Assembly: GCA_049515655.1 (NCBI GenBank)
Contig: JBEKTW010000011.1
Coordinates: 62,001-126,000 of the forward strand
Source: JBEKTW01 sp049515655
Lineage (GTDB): Bacteria > Bacteroidota > Ignavibacteria > UBA10030 > SZUA-254
DNA: 64,000 nucleotides
Direction: 5' to 3'
A model generated the notes under the pieces. It did not search any database. It was given only the letters and a program-made list of their open reading frames with translations, and had not been told where the DNA came from. The position numbers and the translations under genes were made by a program. Shown piece after piece: positions 58,622 to 64,000 of the stretch. Position 1 is the stretch's first letter, and every line of letters begins with the position of its first letter.

Positions 58622-59385
58622 TGTTTTCCTGGCGCTCTCCCCGGTCCCTTCCTGTCCTCGTCGCTCATCGCGGCTCATCAACCCTTGCGCCGGAGAATAC
58701 TCTTGCCGCGTTTCAACAAGCGCTCACCGACGGTGCCGACGCGATTGAGCTGGACGTTCGCCTCTCTCACGACAGCGAAATGGTCGTCATCCACGATGCC
58801 CGGCTGGAGCGGACGACGAACGGCCATGGAAAGGTGAAGGATTGCAGTCTCCGAGACCTGAAGCGGTTGAGCGCGGGGGCATGGTTTCACAAGAGATTCT
58901 CGGCGGAGCGAATTCCAACCCTCGACGATGTGTTCGAATGTGTTGGCGGAAAAATGGGCGTAAATATTGAAATAAAAACAGAACCTTCCCGTCGCCTCAC
59001 GGGTGAAATTGTCGAACGGTGCATTCATATCGTTCGCAGACATCGCGCATCAGGATACGTGATGATCTCTTCCTTTCATCATCCATTCGTGAATTACGCG
59101 AAAGCTCTTGACCCGGGGATAACGGCGGGCGTTCTCTATCATCCCCTGCGGCATTATCGGCGGACTCCAGGTGTGCTCATTGCAGCAGCGAATGCCGATT
59201 TTTTTATTTGTCATAGGAATGCAATCCGGGGAAGAAACATTCTCAGACTGCACAAGAACGGATTTCTGGTCGGCGTGTATACCGTCGATACGAAAAAATC
59301 ACTGGAACACATGCTCGGCATGGGTGTCGACTGCGTTTTTTCAAATGACCCTGGGAAAATGAAACGGGAATTGATTCAGAAATGA
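58621..59385 (+). CDS. Glycerophosphodiester phosphodiesterase
   Basis: A 254-residue GDPD enzyme of the UgpQ type, hydrolysing glycerophosphodiesters from lipid turnover. Core motifs: LVAHRGSSTLAPENTLAA (catalytic His-Arg), IELDVRLSHDSEMVVIHDARLERTT, VNIEIKTE, and VYTVDTKKSLEHMLGMGVDCVFSNDP. No signal peptide, so cytosolic. ATG at 58621 shares bases with the adk stop. Confidence 0.94.
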   Translation: MFSWRSPRSLPVLVAHRGSSTLAPENTLAAFQQALTDGADAIELDVRLSHDSEMVVIHDARLERTTNGHGKVKDCSLRDLKRLSAGAWFHKRFSAERIPTLDDVFECVGGKMGVNIEIKTEPSRRLTGEIVERCIHIVRRHRASGYVMISSFHHPFVNYAKALDPGITAGVLYHPLRHYRRTPGVLIAAANADFFICHRNAIRGRNILRLHKNGFLVGVYTVDTKKSLEHMLGMGVDCVFSNDPGKMKRELIQK

Positions 59386-59426
59386 AACGAACACTCTCAC
59401 TGCGGATGTTATTGAGAGGTTGCTTG

Positions 59427-62075
59427 ATGAAACAAGCAATGATCGCCGGCTTGCTGTTAGCGATATCCATCGTTATCCTCTCCGGCTGTGGAGGGGAGAG
59501 TCCTGAGAAGAAGCTCAAGGATGCCCATGCTCTGAATGACAAAGCCCGGTCGCTATTCTACCAGAAGCAGTATCCCGAGGCGATGACGGCCGTTCGGCAG
59601 GCGATGAGCGCAAACAGTGAATTGCAGCAGGATTCCGCCCTCACGGAAAACTACTTGCTTCTCGGTCTCATTCAGCGTGCAGAGGGTCAGTACGACAGCA
59701 CGCTGACGACGTTACGCTATGTTCTGGAGCGAGCCCACCTCATGACAAATCCGGTCATCGAGCGAAAAGGCAAAATAGCCCTCGCGGATTTTCTCGCGGC
59801 AATGCGGGTATACGGAGACGCTGTCTCTCTTGCGACCGACGCCGCAACCTCATCAAAATTCTTTTCGGATTGGGAGAGTCTCCGTTCTTCATTGCTCGTC
59901 GCTTGCGCGGCCAATCACGGACTCGGGCATCAGGAAGCAGAACTGAAAACGCTGAGGGAATTGCTCAAGGTCGAGGTCGAGAGACTCCGCAGTCAGGATG
60001 CGGCCTTGGTGTTCGAGGGGCGGCTGAGTGCCTTCGCGGCCGCCTGTCAGCCTGATAGTGTTCGGTCGGCCTTCGAAGAATGGATTCGGTTCGCCCGGTC
60101 GATAGGCGATACCTCCTCGGTAGCACGCGCCTATCTCCGGTGGGGATTGTATAAGCAATCGGTGCATCAGTACGATAGCTCCTTCCACGCGTTTTCGAAG
60201 GCATTGGATGTGTTGAACCTCCGTCCCGACCTGTTGCTGCAACGCCGGCTTCTTTGTTCTCTCGGAAACCTCGCCTTCCGGCAGAAGAATTTTGACAATG
60301 CGAAGCGTTATTACAGGGACGCGATGGAGTTGAGTCACAAAGAAGGAAACCGTCCCCTGGAAATAATGATCAATCTTCAGCTTGTCGCCTGCGATTTGCA
60401 CTTGAACAGAACTGTGAACAAGCAGAACCTTGACGAGGTCAGGGAAAAATGCACGGTCCTCAGGGACACGTGTGACCAGCTGGGCTTTCGGGAGGGGAAA
60501 GCTGTCGCACTCTTTTTCCTGGGAAGACTGGCCGAACGGCGCAATGAATTCGCGGCCGCCCTCACCTCCTACGATCGCGCAAGGGAGGAATACGAACAGA
60601 ACCTTCTTCCCGACGGTGATTCCGATGCATCTCAGCTCGTTGAATCATTTATGGAGTGCGAGCAAACCGGCTGGTACGAAGCGCCACTGCAACTTCAATG
60701 TTCCGTCGAAAATGTTGAGAATGCCTTTGAGCTAATGGAACGCAGCAATCTCTGTGATGCGGTTCGATTTTTTTCACTGCTCAAGATTGCAACTCCGAGC
60801 GACGCGGTGAACCGGAGCATTGCCGAAGTGCAATGGAGACGGGCGGGGCTGTCGCTGCTTGAACAAGCCATCGCACAGGAACGGGCGGGCGGAAAAGGAG
60901 AGAACATCGACGGGCTTCATAGTTTTCAGGAGCTCTACCGTCTGAGGCTGAACGAATTATCGGAAGCGGAGACCGAACTGGCGGCGGCGAGTGCTTCCTA
61001 TCATTGGCTCCTGCGTCTTCAGCAGCCCAGGCTCAAGGAGATTCAGGACAAACTAAGCGCAAACAACGCGGTCGTTGAGTTCATGCCGCTCGCGAACAGT
61101 TTGTGCATTGTCGTGGTAAGAAAGGATTCCGCCGTGATGCGGAGTGTTCCTGTTAATCGAGACTATCTCTTTTCCTTGGTCAACGAATACAACAGCCTAA
61201 TTTCTGACGCCCGGCTCAACGGTCAGGTTTCCTCTTTTAACAAAAGTGCAGCGCTCAGCCGAACGAATAGACTTTCACAGATGCTGTACACCCTCCTCGT
61301 AGGCCCGGTCCATCCGCTGCTTCCGGTCGCATCCGGAAAGGCGCGTGTGGGGGGAAAACTGTACGTTGTTGTTCCGAAGGAATTCGGATATCTTCCGTTG
61401 CACACGCTGCGAACGTTTGACAATAATAAGATCACATCGCTCGGGCAGAAGTTCAACGTCAGTTACTTGCCTTCCGCGGCAGTGCTTTTGTTTCCCTCTG
61501 TAACGGAGACGATCGTGCACGATATTGTCGGGTGTGGGTGCGCGGGAAACACGTCGTGGGATGTAGAATATGAGTTGAAAGATACTCGCGCCTTCTACGA
61601 CAAGGCAAAATTGCTGTTCGACACGTCGGCGACGCTTGAAAACTTGGCGCATCTGCACTATGACCTTCTGCAGATAACAGCCGAGTTTTCCCTTGACACA
61701 GCCCGCCCGGGCAATTCATACGTTGTGCTCTCTGATGGCGCGACACCGGCGGGCATGCGGGAGATTCCGCTCGGGAAGCTGCTCGCCCTTCCACCGGCGC
61801 AGACGATATTGTTCAGTAATATCTCTCCTATTCCGGGAGGCTTGTTTCGTTATGCTCCGTTGGCGCTCTTGGCGAACGGCACGCAGACGGTGATTGCAAC
61901 GATGTGGCAAGGGGAAAGAAAGTCCAAGAAATATTTTGGCGAAGTGTTTTACAGCAACTTGCAGTTGGGGGCCTCCGCGAGCGTTGCCTATCATCAGGCA
62001 GTCGTTGCGCTCGCTAACAGGGAGGAATTTTCTCCGGTCAATCGGTCGGGATTGTACTACCAGTTTGGGAGGTAA
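59427..62075 (+). CDS. TPR lipoprotein with degenerate CHAT (caspase-like) domain
   Basis: An 882-residue lipoprotein: signal peptide ending in lipobox ILSGC (C21), then many tetratricopeptide helices (about 30-420), a linker helical region, and a CHAT-type domain in the last about 330 residues (EFMPLANSLCIVVVRKD, EFGYLPLHTL, SYLPSAAVLL). The two catalytic positions look lost: where CHAT proteases have ATHG the sequence reads ITAEF, and where they have SACxTG it reads FSNISPIPGG. ATG at 59427 has GAGAGG in front; an ATG at 59382 overlapping the upstream stop is the alternative. Confidence 0.82.
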   Translation: MKQAMIAGLLLAISIVILSGCGGESPEKKLKDAHALNDKARSLFYQKQYPEAMTAVRQAMSANSELQQDSALTENYLLLGLIQRAEGQYDSTLTTLRYVLERAHLMTNPVIERKGKIALADFLAAMRVYGDAVSLATDAATSSKFFSDWESLRSSLLVACAANHGLGHQEAELKTLRELLKVEVERLRSQDAALVFEGRLSAFAAACQPDSVRSAFEEWIRFARSIGDTSSVARAYLRWGLYKQSVHQYDSSFHAFSKALDVLNLRPDLLLQRRLLCSLGNLAFRQKNFDNAKRYYRDAMELSHKEGNRPLEIMINLQLVACDLHLNRTVNKQNLDEVREKCTVLRDTCDQLGFREGKAVALFFLGRLAERRNEFAAALTSYDRAREEYEQNLLPDGDSDASQLVESFMECEQTGWYEAPLQLQCSVENVENAFELMERSNLCDAVRFFSLLKIATPSDAVNRSIAEVQWRRAGLSLLEQAIAQERAGGKGENIDGLHSFQELYRLRLNELSEAETELAAASASYHWLLRLQQPRLKEIQDKLSANNAVVEFMPLANSLCIVVVRKDSAVMRSVPVNRDYLFSLVNEYNSLISDARLNGQVSSFNKSAALSRTNRLSQMLYTLLVGPVHPLLPVASGKARVGGKLYVVVPKEFGYLPLHTLRTFDNNKITSLGQKFNVSYLPSAAVLLFPSVTETIVHDIVGCGCAGNTSWDVEYELKDTRAFYDKAKLLFDTSATLENLAHLHYDLLQITAEFSLDTARPGNSYVVLSDGATPAGMREIPLGKLLALPPAQTILFSNISPIPGGLFRYAPLALLANGTQTVIATMWQGERKSKKYFGEVFYSNLQLGASASVAYHQAVVALANREEFSPVNRSGLYYQFGR

Positions 62076-62141
62076 AGCAGGTACGTTTGCAGTGCTTCGA
62101 AAATCCTTCTCGCGAGGGCTTCATGATACCGGTCCGGCGAG

Positions 62142-63047
62142 TTACTCTCTCCTTATTTTCACTGTCCCGAGTCCCGCTTGAATGTGCATGTTAAGCCGTC
62201 CCGAGGCCGTCCGAAAATTCTGGCTGTAGTAAACATTTTCCTCGCGTTCCGAGAAATCCGCTTTGTCAACATCAAAATGGGACAGCCAGTTTTTCTCGTA
62301 GTAAATCTTTGTTCCGAACTCCTCAGGAATGGTGACTGTGAGGGTTCCAAGCCCAAGCTCAATGTCGACATCGACTTCCTTGTCGAGCTTGCCGCCAAAG
62401 TCGAGCGAATAGGTTCCAACGCCCCCTGAGAACTTCATGTGGTTGAAGTTCGCGTTGCACAATCCTTCAGCGTGAAACTTGCTCAGCCCCGCCTCAAGAT
62501 TAAGATTTTGAATAACCTTCTTGTTCGGGCGGTCGAACCGAAATTTCACGGAGCTTGCTCCGGTCGAGAGTGTGAGGTCCTTCACCAGCAGGTCGGAGAA
62601 GTCAAGGTCGGCTTTCCCCAGTCCCATCTCGATGTCGAAAGCCATCGGGACGGCGTCGGTAAACTGAAGTCGCCATGTGCTGGATTCCAGATGTCCGATG
62701 TGAATCCCCGACCTGTCCCGTTTCCGGTCATGCTTTCCTTCTGTGTTGCCTCCGGTATTGATGTCGAGGTATCCGACGTCGTCCTTCACAGAATAAGAAA
62801 TGCAGTCGCTCAGGTCCGTCACGTTCTCGCGTTCGACGTCGGCGTCAAGGATGCTGGAAGAACTGCCCTTCGAGAGGTAAATCGTTCCGAGGCCGGCATC
62901 CAAACTGACCTTCACTTCGCGTTCTGTCGTGGCTGGAATCGTCTTTGTGAGGTGGTTGGATTCAAAATAGCGAAATCCGACCGCGATGAGAACAAAAAGG
63001 GCTGGAATGACGACAAGCAATGGGAATATGTTATGACGCTCGCGCAT
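62142..63047 (-). CDS. Membrane-anchored toast-rack (DUF2154/LiaF-like) protein
   Basis: A 301-residue protein with an N-terminal membrane helix (about 9-27) followed by repeated beta-strand units of the kind (I/L)xxGLGxxxL (SLDAGLGTIYL, IEMGLGKADLDF, IELGLGTLTVTI, IQAGLGTVKI), typical of the toast-rack domain of LiaF-like envelope-stress proteins. Cofolded as a beta-helix, it may act as sensor or anti-sigma-like partner for the sigma factor upstream, 45 nt away on the same strand. Confidence 0.78.
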   Translation of the reverse strand: MRERHNIFPLLVVIPALFVLIAVGFRYFESNHLTKTIPATTEREVKVSLDAGLGTIYLSKGSSSSILDADVERENVTDLSDCISYSVKDDVGYLDINTGGNTEGKHDRKRDRSGIHIGHLESSTWRLQFTDAVPMAFDIEMGLGKADLDFSDLLVKDLTLSTGASSVKFRFDRPNKKVIQNLNLEAGLSKFHAEGLCNANFNHMKFSGGVGTYSLDFGGKLDKEVDVDIELGLGTLTVTIPEEFGTKIYYEKNWLSHFDVDKADFSEREENVYYSQNFRTASGRLNMHIQAGLGTVKIRRE

Positions 63048-63091
63048 GTCTTCTCTCTATAATACCCCTACGAGAAAGGAGAGAGGAAGTT

Positions 63092-63760
63092 TCAATAATG
63101 TGGTATCTTGTCCCTGAGGAACTTGTACATTATCTCGCGCGCCCGGAAAATGTGCGCTTTCACCGTGCCAATTGGCAATTTCAGGATTCTTGCTATATCG
63201 GCGTAATCCCGTTCCTCCGTGTGGCGCAAGATAATGACACGCTTGTACTTTTCGGGCAGAAGAGCGATGGCTTCTTCCATTAAGGCCTTTCGCTGCTGCT
63301 GGATGATGCTCTTGTCTGGCTGATAGGTCGTGTCGGGGAGCTCAAAAGAATAGTCGCTCTCGTCGGAAGCGATCGGTTTGTCGATCGAAAATGTCTCAAG
63401 CTTGTGCTTTCGAATGTAGTCGATCGTGTTGTTCGTCGCGATTTTGTAGAGCCACGTCGAGAATGCGAATTCCTCGTTGAAATTCTTCAGCGAGGCAAAC
63501 GCTTTCACGAATGCTTCCTGGGTAAGGTCCTCGACATCCTCCTTGCGGCGAATGAGACGGTAAATCAGATTAGAGAGTGATGCGCGGTATTTCTTCATCA
63601 GCCGTTTGTAAGCCGCCTGGTTGCCGCGGAGGGCAGCGTGAATTAACGCTCTGTCTTCGGCGCGAGTTTCGTTCTTCGCAAGCGACAAAGGCTGAGGGAC
63701 CGGTTCCTCATGTGAATGTTTTTTTGTTTGGCGAGCTAACTTTTTCTTCTTACTGGGCAT
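63092..63760 (-). CDS. ECF-type RNA polymerase sigma factor
   Basis: A 222-residue sigma-70-family factor with region 2 (EDVEDLTQEAFVKAFASL, FSTWLYKIATNNTIDYIRKHK) and region 4 (LPEKYKRVIILRHTEERDYADIA, LPIGTVKAHIFRAREIM) and no regions 1.1 or 3. A basic/His-rich extension of about 30 residues precedes region 2. No zinc-finger anti-sigma gene follows; the toast-rack membrane protein gene takes that position. Confidence 0.93.
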   Translation of the reverse strand: MPSKKKKLARQTKKHSHEEPVPQPLSLAKNETRAEDRALIHAALRGNQAAYKRLMKKYRASLSNLIYRLIRRKEDVEDLTQEAFVKAFASLKNFNEEFAFSTWLYKIATNNTIDYIRKHKLETFSIDKPIASDESDYSFELPDTTYQPDKSIIQQQRKALMEEAIALLPEKYKRVIILRHTEERDYADIARILKLPIGTVKAHIFRAREIMYKFLRDKIPHY

Positions 63761-63888
63761 TTCGCGTTTTTTGCTTCACGACAACCATCGACAAAGTACG
63801 GAAAAAATGCGCGACGTGCAAAAGGTGGATTTGAATAATTGGGGGATTTTGGTTACCTTAAAAATAATTCTATCACCATTGACTTCTC

Positions 63889-64000
63889 ATGTTCATTACC
63901 TTCGAAGGCCTCGATTACTCGGGAAAGACCACGCAGGCGGCACTTCTCGTCAGGCGCCTGCAGCAGCTCGGCCGGGAGGTTCTCTTGCTGCGCGAGCCCG
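63889..64000 (+). CDS. tmk: Thymidylate kinase (5' part; continues beyond window)
   Basis: The first 37 codons are visible: MFITFEGLDYSGKTTQAALLV-like start with P-loop and a following LGREVLLLREP, the conserved thymidylate kinase beginning (dTMP to dTDP). The DYSGKTT variant has Tyr where most have Gly. Divergent from the sigma factor gene. Confidence 0.92.
   Translation, partial: MFITFEGLDYSGKTTQAALLVRRLQQLGREVLLLREP

Overview
The window is about 52% G+C, densely coded bacterial DNA, nearly all on the + strand, with a minus-strand block at 8.4-17.4 kb and a short one at 62.1-63.8 kb. Gene content and promoter style point to the Bacteroidota/Chlorobiota/Ignavibacteriota side of the FCB group. 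Supporting points are GldA/F/G-like ABC modules, bactofilin next to an F-type ATP synthase operon that lacks the beta and epsilon genes, ribosomal protein S16 with a long tail, and promoters of the TTG-N20-TAnnTTTG kind. An Ignavibacteria-like organism is my best guess; this is inference from style, not a database match.

Region by region. 0-5.2 kb: DNA repair and recombination (end of recJ, yebC, ruvC, ruvA, ruvB), with a complete A+T-rich type II restriction-modification pair placed between ruvA and ruvB. The nuclease is BstYI/BglII-like. 5.2-8.3 kb: a PPC-domain protein, a CoA-acylating aldehyde dehydrogenase with an unusual tail, and a 3-methyladenine glycosylase. 8.4-17.4 kb (minus): uvrA, a RAYT transposase bracketed by palindromes, a DUF58 protein, a TPR lipoprotein, an RsmB-like rRNA methyltransferase, an isoaspartyl peptidase/asparaginase and asnA. 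17.8-22.4 kb: dnaG, a STAS protein, a PEBP-like protein, and the little-understood pair TcmP plus DUF5131 (Gp37/Gp68-like). 22.6-31.4 kb: two tandem versions of an ABC-2 exporter module (ATPase, permease, GldG-like, DUF4340). In the second version the permease and GldG are fused and a LysM domain is added.

31.7-39.6 kb is the most interesting stretch: nine tightly coupled genes that appear to make and modify an inositol-derived head group or solute. They encode a sugar-phosphate-type nucleotidyltransferase, a DUF457-like membrane protein, two CDP-alcohol phosphotransferases, an ATP-grasp enzyme resembling inositol-phosphate kinases, a class III aminotransferase, a Gfo/Idh/MocA dehydrogenase, a HAD protein and myo-inositol-1-phosphate synthase. 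I infer synthesis of CDP-(amino)inositol and its transfer to a lipid or second polyol.

39.7-42.3 kb holds a LOG-family protein, a Nudix hydrolase and a NamZ-like muramidase. 42.4-49.3 kb holds an M23 peptidase, bactofilin and the ATP synthase genes (atpZ-like, atpI, B, E, F, H, A, G). 49.4-54.3 kb holds ffh-rpsP-khpA-rimM-trmD-rplS followed by an mqnA-like gene with an attenuator-like structure inside its coding sequence. 54.4-62.1 kb holds rlmN, an M1 aminopeptidase with HEAT repeats, adk, a glycerophosphodiesterase and a TPR lipoprotein ending in a degenerate CHAT domain. The window closes with a minus-strand ECF sigma factor plus toast-rack membrane protein and the start of tmk. I saw no rRNA, tRNA or CRISPR array.
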